Part shown: positions 16,245-25,364 of the stretch, piece after piece | Layout: the number at the start of each line of letters is the position of its first letter | Numbering within the stretch: the stretch's first letter is position 1 | From: Holophaga sp. | GTDB lineage: Bacteria; Acidobacteriota; Holophagae; Holophagales; Holophagaceae | Assembly (NCBI GenBank): GCA_031292735.1 | Contig: JARLGP010000010.1 | Location: forward strand, 10,895-74,894 | Reading direction: 5' to 3' | Length of the DNA stretch: 64,000 bases | The notes under the pieces: model-generated | Seen by the model: only the letters and a program-made list of their open reading frames with translations | Told to the model about the DNA's origin: nothing | Databases searched by the model: none | Position numbers and translations under genes: made by a program

Positions 16245-17461
16245 TGGAAAAGCAGGGACGTGTTGATCCCGCCGAATGCGAAATTGTTGTTCATGAAGAT
16301 GCTGCCGGCCGGAACCCGGCCCGCCCCCATCAGGTAGTCCAGGTCCGCGCACTGGGGATCCACCACGGCCAGGTTGAGGGTGGGGGCCACCCAGCCCCGG
16401 CGGGTCATCTCGATGCCCAGCCAGGACTCGATGACGCCGCAGGCGCCGAGGGTGTGCCCCAGGTAGCTCTTGAAAGAGGTGATCGGCACGGCCCGGCCGA
16501 AGGTCTGGCGGGTGGCGTGGCTTTCCGCCCGGTCCCCGTACTCGGTGGCGGTGCCGTGGGCGTTCACCCAGTCCACCGCCGAGGCCGGCAGGTCCGCGTC
16601 CCGCAGCGCCAGCCCCATGGTGGCGGCCATGGTCGACTGCTGGGGCTGGGTGATGTGGGCCCCGTCGGAGTTGGTGCCGAAACCGAGGATCTCGGCGTAG
16701 ATCCGGGCGCCCCGGGCCAGGGCCCGGTCCCGCTCCTCCAGCACCAGGGTGCCGGCCCCTTCGCCCAGCACCAGCCCGTCCCGGTCCCGGTCGAAGGGCC
16801 GGGGGGTGCTGGCGGGCCGGTCGTTGCGCACGCTGGTGGCATAGAGGGTGTCGAAGATGGCCGCGCTGCAGAAGGTCAGCTCGTCGGAGCCGCCGGCCAC
16901 CATGGCGTCCTGCATGCCGTGGCGGATGGTCTCGTAGGCGAAGCCGATGGCCTGGCTGCCGGAGGTGCAGGCGCTGCTGGACGGGATGATCCGGCCCTGG
17001 AAGCCGAAGAACAGGCCGATGTTCACGGCGGCGGTGTGGCTCATGAACTGGATGTAGCCGGTGGCGCTGATGCCGGTGGCCCGGCCCAGGACCATGCTCT
17101 TGCCCAGGGCCAGCATCGGTTCCAGGCTGCCCGAGGAGGAGCCGTAGGCCACCCCCATGGACCCGCTGGTCAGCAGCGGGCTGTCCCGCAGCCCGGCGTC
17201 CTCCAGGGCCAGTTCCGTGGCGCGCACCCCCATGAGCGCCACCCGCCCCATGGAGCGGGTCAGCTTGCGCGGGTAGCCGGCCGGGCTGTGGAAGTCCGGC
17301 AGCGGCGCGCCCAGCCGGGTCTGCAGATCCTCGCAGATGTCCCACTCGGGCATGGTCCGCACCCCGCTGCGCCCGGCCCGCAGGCTGGCCTCCACGGCGG
17401 GGTAGTCATCCCCCAGCGAGGTTAATCCGCCCATTCCGGTCACAACCACCCGCCGACGCAC
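16232..17461 (-). CDS. Beta-ketoacyl-ACP synthase (cluster KS 1)
   Basis: This 409-residue condensing enzyme has an intact triad: C165 in SSSACTSGS, H302 in NAHGTATEYGD and H336 in KSYLGHTLGA with K331. It opens RRRVVVTGMGGLTSLGDD like FabF-type enzymes. The length is that of FabF. In aryl polyene clusters a FabF-like enzyme of this kind performs chain extension. It lies upstream of the LpxL-like gene in a leftward pair and diverges from the radical SAM gene over a 159-base spacer. Confidence 0.9.
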   Translation of the reverse strand: MRRRVVVTGMGGLTSLGDDYPAVEASLRAGRSGVRTMPEWDICEDLQTRLGAPLPDFHSPAGYPRKLTRSMGRVALMGVRATELALEDAGLRDSPLLTSGSMGVAYGSSSGSLEPMLALGKSMVLGRATGISATGYIQFMSHTAAVNIGLFFGFQGRIIPSSSACTSGSQAIGFAYETIRHGMQDAMVAGGSDELTFCSAAIFDTLYATSVRNDRPASTPRPFDRDRDGLVLGEGAGTLVLEERDRALARGARIYAEILGFGTNSDGAHITQPQQSTMAATMGLALRDADLPASAVDWVNAHGTATEYGDRAESHATRQTFGRAVPITSFKSYLGHTLGACGVIESWLGIEMTRRGWVAPTLNLAVVDPQCADLDYLMGAGRVPAGSIFMNNNFAFGGINTSLLFQCQP

Positions 17462-17620
17462 GCACCCCCCAAACCATTCCGGCCCGCTACCGGGGGGTCC
17501 TGCCCGCCTTGGGATACCGTTAATTCATAATTGCACAAAAAGACGGGGCCCGGCGCCCATGCGTGTGATTCACTTCACATATGGAGCCCGGCGGGCGCGG
17601 AACGGGGAGAGAGTGGATCT

Positions 17621-19084
17621 GTGTCTCCCTCCGAAAAGATCCTGCTGGTCCATCCGCTCGGCTACCGAACCGAGTCCGCCTCCAGGGACATTTCCCGGCT
17701 GGCCAGCATCATGCCGCCCCTGGGGCTGGCCAGCCTGGCGGCCTACCTGGAGCAGCGCCGGATCGGCGCCAGCATCATCGACTGCTACGCCCAGCCGGAT
17801 TCCGACGCGGCCATCCGCCAGTTCCTCCTGGACCAGCGGCCGGCGTTCATCGGCCTGAGCTGCACCACCTCCAGCTTCCTGGACGGCGCGCGCATCGCCC
17901 GCCTGGCCAAGGCCACCCTGCCCGGCATCCGCACCGTGTTCGGCGGGCCCCACGTCTCCGCCCTCAGGGGCCGGATCCTCGCCGACTACCCGGAGGTGGA
18001 CTGCACGGTGGTGGGCGAGGGCGAGGCGACCCTCACCGAGCTCATCCAGCGCCGGGGCGAGGCCCTGGCCGGCGTGCAGGGGCTCATGTACCGGGACGGG
18101 GCGGACGGCCCGGCGGTGTTCACCGGCCACCGGGCCCAGGGCCTGGAACTGGACAGCCTGCCCTTCCCCGCCTACGAGAAGCTGGCCGGCTTTCCCCATG
18201 CCTACCAGCTGCCCATCTTCAACTACCCCACCGCGCCCAGCAGCAGCTGCATCTCCAGCCGCGGCTGCCCCTATGCCTGCAGCTACTGCGACCGGTCGGT
18301 GTTCCGGCGCAGCTTCCGGTTCAATTCCGCCGAGTATCTCTACGCCCACATGCTCCACCTGAAGACCCGGTTCGGCCTGCGCCACATCAACTTCTACGAC
18401 GACCAGTTCACCTTCGACCGGAACCGGGTGGAAGCCCTCACCGGGCTCCTGTGCAGCCAGCCCCTGGGCCTGACCTTCAACTGCGTGGTTCGGGCCGAGC
18501 ACATCGACGCCGACCTGCTGCGCCGGCTCAAGGCCGCCGGGTGCTGGATGATCAGCATGGGGATCGAGACCGGCGACCCGGAGCTGCTGGCCCAGCACCG
18601 CCAGAACTCCGACCTGGACCTGCTGGCGGACCGGATCCGCATGGTCAAGGCGGCGGGCATCCGCACCAAGGGCCTGCTGATGATCGGCCTGCCGGGCGAG
18701 ACCGAGGCCAGCATCCGGCGCAGCATGGACTACGTGTTCAAGCTGCCCATCGACGACTTCAACCTGGCCAAGTTCACCCCCTTCCCCGGATCGCCCCTCT
18801 ACGAGCGGATCCGCGAGGAGGGCAGCTTCGACGAGGACTGGGACAAGATGGACTGCATGCATTTCCAGTTCGTCACCCGGGGCATGACCCGGGAGCGGCT
18901 GGAGGAGCTGTTCCTGGCCTTCTACCGCGGCCACTACAAGCGGATCAAGGTGCTCCTGGGCTACGTGGCCATGCTCTGGCGCTCGCCGCACAGCTGGCGC
19001 CGCTTCCTGGCCAACCTGCCGGCCTTCCTCAGCTTCACCCGCAGCAACCGGCGCTTCCAGGGCGGCCCGGCGGAACGCGGTTGA
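17621..19084 (+). CDS. Radical SAM protein with N-terminal B12-binding-like domain
   Basis: The 487-residue protein has an N-terminal Rossmann-like region (about 1-150) typical of B12-binding radical SAM enzymes, including GLASLAAYLEQR and VFGGPHVSA. The radical SAM core has C216, C220 and C223 in RGCPYACSYCDRSVF. A DxHxxG cobalamin motif is not evident, so cobalamin would bind base-off, if at all. Such enzymes methylate or rearrange unreactive carbons; in this cluster a methyl transfer to the polyene or its starter is plausible but unproven. I chose GTG 17621, which has GGGGAGAG upstream. It begins the rightward operon with an ACP and two ketosynthase-family genes. Confidence 0.85.
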   Translation: MSPSEKILLVHPLGYRTESASRDISRLASIMPPLGLASLAAYLEQRRIGASIIDCYAQPDSDAAIRQFLLDQRPAFIGLSCTTSSFLDGARIARLAKATLPGIRTVFGGPHVSALRGRILADYPEVDCTVVGEGEATLTELIQRRGEALAGVQGLMYRDGADGPAVFTGHRAQGLELDSLPFPAYEKLAGFPHAYQLPIFNYPTAPSSSCISSRGCPYACSYCDRSVFRRSFRFNSAEYLYAHMLHLKTRFGLRHINFYDDQFTFDRNRVEALTGLLCSQPLGLTFNCVVRAEHIDADLLRRLKAAGCWMISMGIETGDPELLAQHRQNSDLDLLADRIRMVKAAGIRTKGLLMIGLPGETEASIRRSMDYVFKLPIDDFNLAKFTPFPGSPLYERIREEGSFDEDWDKMDCMHFQFVTRGMTRERLEELFLAFYRGHYKRIKVLLGYVAMLWRSPHSWRRFLANLPAFLSFTRSNRRFQGGPAERG

Positions 19085-19161
19085 TGGGGGAGCGCCCGGC
19101 TCGTATCATGAAGTCGTCCCAGCTGGCCCAGGTCCATCCCCGTCATCAGGAGCCGTCCCCC

Positions 19162-19416
19162 ATGGACCTCAAGGCAAAGCTCAAGACCATGCTCATCGCG
19201 GAACTCGACCTGGAGGACCTGCGGCCGGAGCAGATCCAGGACGACGCCCCGCTGTTCGGCGCGGGGCTGGGGCTGGATTCCCTGGACGCGGTGGAGCTGG
19301 TGATGCTGCTCCAGAAGCACTTCGGCATCACCCTGAAGAGCAAGGAGGAGGGCCGCCCCGCCTTCGCCTCGGTGGACGCCCTGGCCGCCTTCATCGAAGC
19401 GCGCCGGCAGGCATGA
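19162..19416 (+). CDS. Acyl carrier protein (cluster ACP 1)
   Basis: This 84-residue ACP has the phosphopantetheine serine at S40 in GLGLDSLDAVEL. AGGAG sits 9 bases before the ATG. It is not recorded as a frame of its own because its reading frame runs open from far upstream. The next ketosynthase gene overlaps its stop by 4 bases (ATGA), which suggests 1:1 coupling of carrier and condensing enzyme. A second ACP is encoded at 25711-25965 in the opposite operon. Confidence 0.9.
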   Translation: MDLKAKLKTMLIAELDLEDLRPEQIQDDAPLFGAGLGLDSLDAVELVMLLQKHFGITLKSKEEGRPAFASVDALAAFIEARRQA

Positions 19417-20576
19417 TCCATGCGGCGGTGCCCATCACCGGCCTGGGCTGCATCAGCGCGGCCGGCCCGAGCCTGGAGGCCGGCATGGCCTCCATGTTCC
19501 GCGGCGGCAGGGATCCGCGGCCGCCGCGGCGGTTCAGCACCGGGCATCCGGTTCCCTACCCGGTGTTCGAGCTGCCGGAGTTCCGGGAACCGCCCTCCGT
19601 GCTCCGCACGGGTGCCCTGCTGCTGCACGCCGCCCGGGAGGCCCTGGCCGACGCCGGGCTGGATCCGGAACGCCTGGCCACCCTGCGGGCCGGCGCCTGC
19701 ATCGGCACCACGGTGGGCAGCGCCATGAACGACGAGGGCTTCTGCCGGGCCCTGCGGGCCGGCGAGAACCCGTCCCTGGCGCCCATGGACCGGATCCTGC
19801 GCAGCAACCCGGCGGCGCTCCTGGCCCGGGAGTTCGGGCTCAGCGGCCCCTGCCAGACCGTGGTCAACGCCTGTTCTTCCGGCACCGACGCGGTGGGCCT
19901 GGGCGCCTCCTGGATCGAGGCGGGCCTGTGCGACCTGGTGCTGGCCGGCGGGGCCGACCAGCTGAGCCGGATCACCTGCGACGGCTTCATCGCCATGCGC
20001 ATCGCCGCGCCCGGCCCGTGCCGGCCCTTCGACCGGGAGCGGGACGGGCTCAACCTGGGCGAAGGCGCCGCGGTGCTGGTGCTGGAGGCCCCGGGGCTGC
20101 GCCGGGCCCGGGCGCGGGCGTTCGTGCTGGGCTACGGCTCCGCATGCGACGCCCACCACCCCACCGCCCCCAGCCCCGGCGGGACCGGCCTGGGCCGGGC
20201 CATCCGGGAGGCCATGGCCGCCGGGGGCATCGCCCCCGCCCAGCTGGCCTTCGTCAACGCCCACGGCACCGCCACCCCGGACAACGACCGGGTGGAATCC
20301 GGGGTGCTGGCCACCCTGCTGCCCAGGGTGCCGTTCCTGTCCACCAAGGGCTACACCGGCCACACCCTGGGCGCCGCCGGGGCCATCGAGGCGGCCTTCA
20401 CCGTGGCCTGCCTGGAGCAGGGCCGGGTGCCCGCCTGCGCCGGGTTCGGCGCCGCCGATCCGGGCCTGCCGGCGCCCGTGGCGGAGAACAGCCCGGTGCG
20501 CGGCGCGGTGGCCCTGTCCCAGTCCCTGGCGTTCGGCGGCAACAACGCGGTGCTGGCCCTGGGCCTGCGGCCATGA
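19413..20576 (+). CDS. Beta-ketoacyl-ACP synthase (cluster KS 2)
   Basis: This 387-residue condensing enzyme has its triad intact: C154 in VNACSSGTDA, H284 in NAHGTATPDND and H317 in KGYTGHTLGA with K312. It differs from KS 1 by a shorter N-terminal region. The partner subunit at 20573 overlaps it by 4 bases, so this is likely the active half of a KS/chain-length-factor heterodimer, as in aryl polyene and type II polyketide systems. Confidence 0.9.
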   Translation: MIHAAVPITGLGCISAAGPSLEAGMASMFRGGRDPRPPRRFSTGHPVPYPVFELPEFREPPSVLRTGALLLHAAREALADAGLDPERLATLRAGACIGTTVGSAMNDEGFCRALRAGENPSLAPMDRILRSNPAALLAREFGLSGPCQTVVNACSSGTDAVGLGASWIEAGLCDLVLAGGADQLSRITCDGFIAMRIAAPGPCRPFDRERDGLNLGEGAAVLVLEAPGLRRARARAFVLGYGSACDAHHPTAPSPGGTGLGRAIREAMAAGGIAPAQLAFVNAHGTATPDNDRVESGVLATLLPRVPFLSTKGYTGHTLGAAGAIEAAFTVACLEQGRVPACAGFGAADPGLPAPVAENSPVRGAVALSQSLAFGGNNAVLALGLRP

Positions 20577-21457
20577 GGATCGCGCTCCAGGGGATCGGCG
20601 TGCTGGGCGGGTTCGGCTGCGGGGTGCGGGACCTGGCCCGGGCCATGGCCCAAGGCGTGGCCCCGGACGCGGCTCCGGCCGCGGAGCTCCGGGCCGACCC
20701 GGCGCCCCTGGAACGCTTCGTGCCCCGGCGCGGCCTGCGCCGGCTGGACCGGTTTTCCCGGATGGCGGCGCTGGCCGCCCACCTGGCCCTGGAGGACGCC
20801 GGCGCCCTGGGCGACGACCACGACCGCCTGGGGGTGATCGTCGCCAGCGGCTGGGGCGCCACCGGCACCACCCTCGCCCTGATCGATTCGATCATCGAAG
20901 GGGGGGACGTCTGCGCCTCGCCCATCCTCTTCGCCGGCTCCCTGCACAACGCCGCCGCCGCCCACCTGGCCATCCTCCTGGGCGCCCGGGGCCCCAGCCT
21001 CAGCGTCAGCCAGTTCCAGCTGTCGGCCCCCTCGGCGCTCATGGCCGCGCGGCTCTGGCTGGACCAGGGGCGGGCCGAGCGGGTGCTGGTGGGCGCGGTG
21101 GACGAGCTGTCGGAACTGGCCGGCCACCTGTGGGACCGCCAGGGGGAGCTGGAACGGCCCTGGGGCCCTGGCCCCCGGGGCGAAGGGGCGGCCTTCTTCC
21201 TGCTCTCCACCCGGGAGGAGGCCCGGGAGCCCTACTGCCTGCTGGAGGAGGCGGTCACCGGACGGGGCCCCGGGCCCGCCGGGCTGGAACCGGACGGCCC
21301 CTCCCCGCTGTACGGAGTGATGCCCGCGGCGCCCGCCTTCCACCTGGCGGCGGCGGCCATCCGGCTCGGCCAGGCCGGGGGCCCCGAGCACCTGGCCTGC
21401 CTGGCCCGGGACGGGGACCGGTTCGGCCTGGTCCGCCTCAGATCATGCCGCCGTTGA
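20573..21457 (+). CDS. Ketosynthase-like chain length factor (catalytic Cys replaced by Gln)
   Basis: This 294-residue protein aligns with the N-terminal half of ketosynthases. At the active site it reads SVSQFQLSAPSAL, so Q149 stands where KS 2 has C154. Chain length factors of type II polyketide synthases carry the same Cys-to-Gln change. The two His segments of a full KS are not recognisable, and the protein is about 100 residues shorter. It likely pairs with KS 2 and helps set chain length. It converges with the ketoreductase gene, overlapping by 20 bases. Confidence 0.85.
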   Translation: MRIALQGIGVLGGFGCGVRDLARAMAQGVAPDAAPAAELRADPAPLERFVPRRGLRRLDRFSRMAALAAHLALEDAGALGDDHDRLGVIVASGWGATGTTLALIDSIIEGGDVCASPILFAGSLHNAAAAHLAILLGARGPSLSVSQFQLSAPSALMAARLWLDQGRAERVLVGAVDELSELAGHLWDRQGELERPWGPGPRGEGAAFFLLSTREEAREPYCLLEEAVTGRGPGPAGLEPDGPSPLYGVMPAAPAFHLAAAAIRLGQAGGPEHLACLARDGDRFGLVRLRSCRR

Positions 21458-22184
21458 CGCCGATCACCTGCCGGGTGATGTAGCCCGCGGCCCGGGAGAA
21501 CAGGAACCCCACCGCGGCCGCCACGTCCTCCGGCTGGCCCACCCGGCCCATGGGCACCGCCTGCAGCGCCCGGTCCAGCTCCAGCCCCTCCAGCAGCTCG
21601 GATTCGATCAGCCCCGGGGCCAGGCAGTTGACGGTGACCCCGCGGCCGGCCAGTTCCACCGCCAGGGCCTTGGCCGCGCCGATCAGGCCGGCCTTGGCGG
21701 CGCTGTAGTTCACCTGGCCGCGGTTGCCCATCACCCCGGAGACCGAGGCGATGCATACGATCCGCCCGCCCTTGCGGGTGCGGATCATGGGCATGACGAG
21801 CGGGTGCACCACGTTGAAGAAGCCGGAAAGGCTGGTGTCGAGCACCAGGTCCCAGTCCTCCTCGGTGAGCGCCGGGAAGGCGTTGTCCCGGATGATGCCC
21901 GCGTTGCAGACGATGCCGTAGTAGGGGCCGGCGCTTTCCACCCGGGCCTCCAGCAGGGCCCGGGCCTTCTCCCGGTCGGTGACGTCGAACGCCAGCACGT
22001 CGGCGCAGCCGCCCATGGCCTGGATCTCCCCGGCCAGGGCCTCGGCCCGGGCCAGCCGGCTGCAGCAGTGCACGGTGACCGCGAAACCGGCCCGGGCCAG
22101 CTCCAGGGCGATGGCCGAGCCGATGCGGCCGGTGGCGCCGGTGACCAGGACACGGTTGGGGGCGGGCTGGGGAACGATGGGCAT
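21438..22184 (-). CDS. 3-oxoacyl-ACP reductase, SDR family (FabG-like)
   Basis: This 248-residue short-chain dehydrogenase has the cofactor motif TGATGRIGSAI, the NAG motif (VCNAGIIRDN) and the catalytic Ser-Tyr-Lys set in IASVSGVMG and YSAAKAG. It should reduce beta-keto to beta-hydroxyacyl-ACP with NADPH. In the cluster it supplies the ketoreduction step of each elongation round. It is the last gene of the leftward seven-gene run that starts at 26734. Confidence 0.9.
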   Translation of the reverse strand: MPIVPQPAPNRVLVTGATGRIGSAIALELARAGFAVTVHCCSRLARAEALAGEIQAMGGCADVLAFDVTDREKARALLEARVESAGPYYGIVCNAGIIRDNAFPALTEEDWDLVLDTSLSGFFNVVHPLVMPMIRTRKGGRIVCIASVSGVMGNRGQVNYSAAKAGLIGAAKALAVELAGRGVTVNCLAPGLIESELLEGLELDRALQAVPMGRVGQPEDVAAAVGFLFSRAAGYITRQVIGVNGGMI

Positions 22185-22198
22185 GGGCGGCTCCGGCG

Positions 22199-22648
22199 TC
22201 AGGCGGGTTCGAACACCTTCAGGATGGCACGGGCCAGCACCGCCCCGCCGCAGCGGAGCTCGCAGGCGAAGGCGCTCAGCCCAGCCTCGTCGGCGTAGTC
22301 GACCCGGGCCGTCACCTCCAGCAGGGCCCCGGCCGGGAACACGGCCACCTCGCAGCGGTACTGCCGGGTGCCCAGCAGGTAGCCGATCCTCGGGGCCCGG
22401 CCCCGGTTGCGGTTGCCGCTGAAGGCGGCGATGGTCTGGGCCATGAGCTCCAGCCCGAACCAGGCCGGCATGGCGCCGGCGCCGTCGGCGTACCAGGCCT
22501 GGGGGTCCACCCGGGTAAGGCTGGTGCAGTGCTCGCCGTCGGCCTCCTGCACGGCGTCGATGAGGAGCAGCGGGGGCCGGTGCGGCACGATGGGGATGGA
22601 GGTGGGCATGGTTCGGGGTCTCCGCGGTGGTTCGCCGTCCGCCATCAT
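22199..22648 (-). CDS. Hotdog-fold 3-hydroxyacyl-ACP dehydratase-like protein
   Basis: This protein of about 149 residues contains VPHRPPLLLIDAV and FGLELMAQTIAAFSGN, the pattern of the FabZ-related dehydratases found in aryl polyene clusters (ApeP-like). It probably dehydrates the hydroxyacyl-ACP to form the conjugated polyene. The start at 22648 overlaps the exporter stop as ATGA and has GGGAG upstream. An internal ATG at 22609 with GGAG is a credible alternative that removes a poorly conserved 13-residue tail. Confidence 0.78.
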   Translation of the reverse strand: MMADGEPPRRPRTMPTSIPIVPHRPPLLLIDAVQEADGEHCTSLTRVDPQAWYADGAGAMPAWFGLELMAQTIAAFSGNRNRGRAPRIGYLLGTRQYRCEVAVFPAGALLEVTARVDYADEAGLSAFACELRCGGAVLARAILKVFEPA

Positions 22649-24936
22649 GACCGCTCCCGGGAGCGGAGCGCCAGGAAGGAGACCAGGATGGTGCCGGCCA
22701 CGCCCAGGGCGAGGGTGAGGCCGAACCCGCGCAGCGCCGGGGTGTGGCTGAAGCCCAGCAGGCCGTACGAGATCAGGGTCGCCCCGGCCGCCAGCAGCAC
22801 GCCCAGCAGGGCCGAGGGGTCGCTGCGCCCGCCCTCCTCCAGGAACACCGTGTAGTCCACCCCGAAGCCCAGCAGCAGGATCAGCGCCAGCACCGTGAAC
22901 AGGGTCACCGGCAGCCCGGCCAGGGCCACGCCGGCCAGGGCCATCAGCATGCCCAGGCAGGGCGGCGCCAGCATGGCCGAGCTGGCCCGGAACCCGCGCC
23001 ACAGCGCCAGCAGCAGCCACACCAGCAGCACCGCGGCGGCCAGCGCCCAGGTGGCGATGCGCCGGTAGTGGCCCAGCAGGTTGGAAACGCTGCGGGCCTT
23101 GTCCACCAGGGTCACCCCGGGGAGCCCGGCGGCGGCCGCGCGCAGCTTCACCGCGTCCGGATCGCCCTGGGGGTACACCACCGAGCCCACCCCGTGGGCG
23201 GTGGCGCCCAGCCAGAGCATCCGGAACGGCGCCGAGAACGACATGGCCATGAAGGCCGGGACGGTGAGCGGCCGGTCCCCGGCGGCGGCCAGGTCGGCCT
23301 GCAGGGCGGCGATGGCCTGGGGCTTGAAGCCCACCTGGGCCATGGCCCCGACCAGCTCCGCCCGCTGGGCCCGGTGCCCGGCCAGGGAGGCCGCCTGGCT
23401 CGCGGGGGAAGGCACGAAGCAGGACACCGCCTGCACCCCGGTGAGGCCGTCGTTCGGGCCGAACCCGGCCAGGCGGACCCGCAGGGCCTCTTCCCGGGCC
23501 AGCACGGCCCCGTCGTCGGCCCCTTCCACCAGGAAGAAGGCGGCGTTGTTGGACAGGCCGGTGAGCCCGCGGATGGCGTCCTCCTGGCCCATCAGTTCCG
23601 CCGAAGGCCGGATCAGGCCCTGCACGTCGTCCTCCACCCGGCCCCGGGCCGCGCCCAGGGCCAGCACCAGCGTGAGCAGGCCCAGGCCCAGCGGCAGGCC
23701 CGGCCAGTCCGACCAGCGCGCGCCGCGCCCCAGCAGCCTCCCCAGCCGGGCCAGCAGCGCGGGCCGGGGCGGCACGGGCCGCTTGAGCCAGTCGGGCAGC
23801 ACCAGCAGCACCGTGAGGAAGGCGCCGCCCAGGCCCAGGATGGAGAACATCGCGATCTGGCGCAGCCCGGGGAAGGGCGCCGCCAGCAGCGCCGAATAGC
23901 CCAGCAGGGTGGTGCCCAGCCCCACCAGCAGGGCCGGCAGCAGCCGGCGCAGGGCCGGTTCGGGCTCCCAGCCGGCGCCGGCGCCCACCTGGTAGGCGAA
24001 GTAGAGGAACGAGTAGTCCACCGCCACCCCCAGCACGCAGGAGCCGCACACCAGGGTCAGCAGGTAGAGCCGGCCGAAGATCAGCAGGCACCCGGCGGCC
24101 GCCGTGGCCAGGCCGGCCGCCACGCAGGCAAGGCCCAGCAGCAGGTGCCGGGCGGAGCGGAACACCGTGAAGTAGAGGGCGAAGATGCAGAGCATCGACA
24201 GGGTGGAGAACAGGTTGGCCTCGCCCTCGGCGGACTGCCGCGCGTCGGCCGCGTAGAACACCACCCCGGTGCGCAGGATGCGCGCTTCCGGCCAGGCGCC
24301 GCGCACCTGGCCCTGGGCATCGCGCACCGCGGCCAGCACCTGCCGCTGCACCGCGGGGTCGTAGGCGGAGCCCCGCAGGCCGGCGCTGATCAGCAGGTTC
24401 AGGCCCTCCGGCGAGGGGATCGCGAGGAACTGGTCGCGCAGCTCCAGGTGCAGCCCGGTGAAAGGCAGCCCGGCCAGGAAGCCGTCCAGCTGGCCCAGGG
24501 GGTCCAGGGCGGCGGAGGAGGCCAATCCGGGCGAGGCCAGGTGCCCTTCCAGCACGTCCTTGAGGCGGCCCTGCAGCCGGGCCGGCGGCAGCCGGAACCG
24601 GTAGCCGGCGTAGAACCGGGCCACGGCGGTGGGGTCCACCTGGGGCAGGGTGGACTGCACCTCCAGGAAGGCCCCGGAACGGGCCAGTACCTCGGCCAGG
24701 CGCAGCGCCGCGGCCTTGCCCCGGGCCTCGTCCCCGGCCCGCACCAGGAAGATGGCCCGCTCGCCGGTGGTGCGGGCCAGGGAGCGGATGGCCGCCTCGG
24801 CCACCGGGTTCCGCTCGGTATCGGGCAGCATGGCCAGCAGGTCGGTCTGCAGGGCCTGGCCGTCCCGGCAGCGCCAGGCCCCGTAGCCGACCATCAGGGC
24901 CACGCAGATCAGCCAGATCCAGGCCCGCCGGCGCAT
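22645..24936 (-). CDS. MMPL/RND-type exporter of the polyene cluster
   Basis: This protein of about 763 residues has the RND layout: one N-terminal transmembrane helix, a large periplasmic loop, a block of about five helices (starting near LFSTLSMLCIFALYF), a second loop and a final block ending FLALRS. GVAVDYSFLYFAY and LLGFGVDYTVFLEE are the conserved D-containing helices expected for proton coupling. It matches the predicted exporters always present in aryl polyene clusters, thought to move the lipid-linked product to the outer membrane. The start ATG 24936 follows the thioesterase stop by 8 bases. Confidence 0.85.
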   Translation of the reverse strand: MRRRAWIWLICVALMVGYGAWRCRDGQALQTDLLAMLPDTERNPVAEAAIRSLARTTGERAIFLVRAGDEARGKAAALRLAEVLARSGAFLEVQSTLPQVDPTAVARFYAGYRFRLPPARLQGRLKDVLEGHLASPGLASSAALDPLGQLDGFLAGLPFTGLHLELRDQFLAIPSPEGLNLLISAGLRGSAYDPAVQRQVLAAVRDAQGQVRGAWPEARILRTGVVFYAADARQSAEGEANLFSTLSMLCIFALYFTVFRSARHLLLGLACVAAGLATAAAGCLLIFGRLYLLTLVCGSCVLGVAVDYSFLYFAYQVGAGAGWEPEPALRRLLPALLVGLGTTLLGYSALLAAPFPGLRQIAMFSILGLGGAFLTVLLVLPDWLKRPVPPRPALLARLGRLLGRGARWSDWPGLPLGLGLLTLVLALGAARGRVEDDVQGLIRPSAELMGQEDAIRGLTGLSNNAAFFLVEGADDGAVLAREEALRVRLAGFGPNDGLTGVQAVSCFVPSPASQAASLAGHRAQRAELVGAMAQVGFKPQAIAALQADLAAAGDRPLTVPAFMAMSFSAPFRMLWLGATAHGVGSVVYPQGDPDAVKLRAAAAGLPGVTLVDKARSVSNLLGHYRRIATWALAAAVLLVWLLLALWRGFRASSAMLAPPCLGMLMALAGVALAGLPVTLFTVLALILLLGFGVDYTVFLEEGGRSDPSALLGVLLAAGATLISYGLLGFSHTPALRGFGLTLALGVAGTILVSFLALRSRERS

Positions 24937-24944
24937 GGGCCGAC

Positions 24945-25364
24945 TCAAAGGCCGGCCCGGGCCAGGGCCTCGGTGAGCTGGGGCGGGCACTGGAACAGCA
25001 GCTCGCCGGTGCCGGCGGTCACCGCCAGCTGGATGGTTTCCGCCTTGTGCACCCGCTGCCCGGTTTCCAGGTCGGTGAGCAGGTAGCGCACCCGCAGCCG
25101 GGCCTGGTATTCCAGCAGCTCGGCGCGCACCACCACCTTCTGGCCGTAGCTGAGCGAACGGATGAACTTCATGTTGCACACCACCACCGGCCAGAGCACG
25201 CCCCAGGCCTGCATCTGCTGGAAGTCGAGGCCCACCTGGCGCATCATGGCGGTGCGGGCGATCTCCAGGTACTTCACGTAGTGGCCGTGCCAGGCCACGC
25301 CCATGGCGTCCACGTCGTGGAAGGGGATCTCGATGACCGTATCGAAGGCGAGGATCGGCTTCAT
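24945..25364 (-). CDS. Acyl-CoA/ACP thioesterase, 4HBT hotdog family
   Basis: This 139-residue hotdog protein contains IPFHDVDAMGVAWHGHYVKYLE, the 4-hydroxybenzoyl-CoA thioesterase motif with the catalytic Asp in HDVDAMG. Such a thioesterase occurs in aryl polyene clusters and is thought to free or edit acyl chains. It overlaps the next upstream gene by 4 bases (ATGA at 25361-25364). Confidence 0.88.
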   Translation of the reverse strand: MKPILAFDTVIEIPFHDVDAMGVAWHGHYVKYLEIARTAMMRQVGLDFQQMQAWGVLWPVVVCNMKFIRSLSYGQKVVVRAELLEYQARLRVRYLLTDLETGQRVHKAETIQLAVTAGTGELLFQCPPQLTEALARAGL

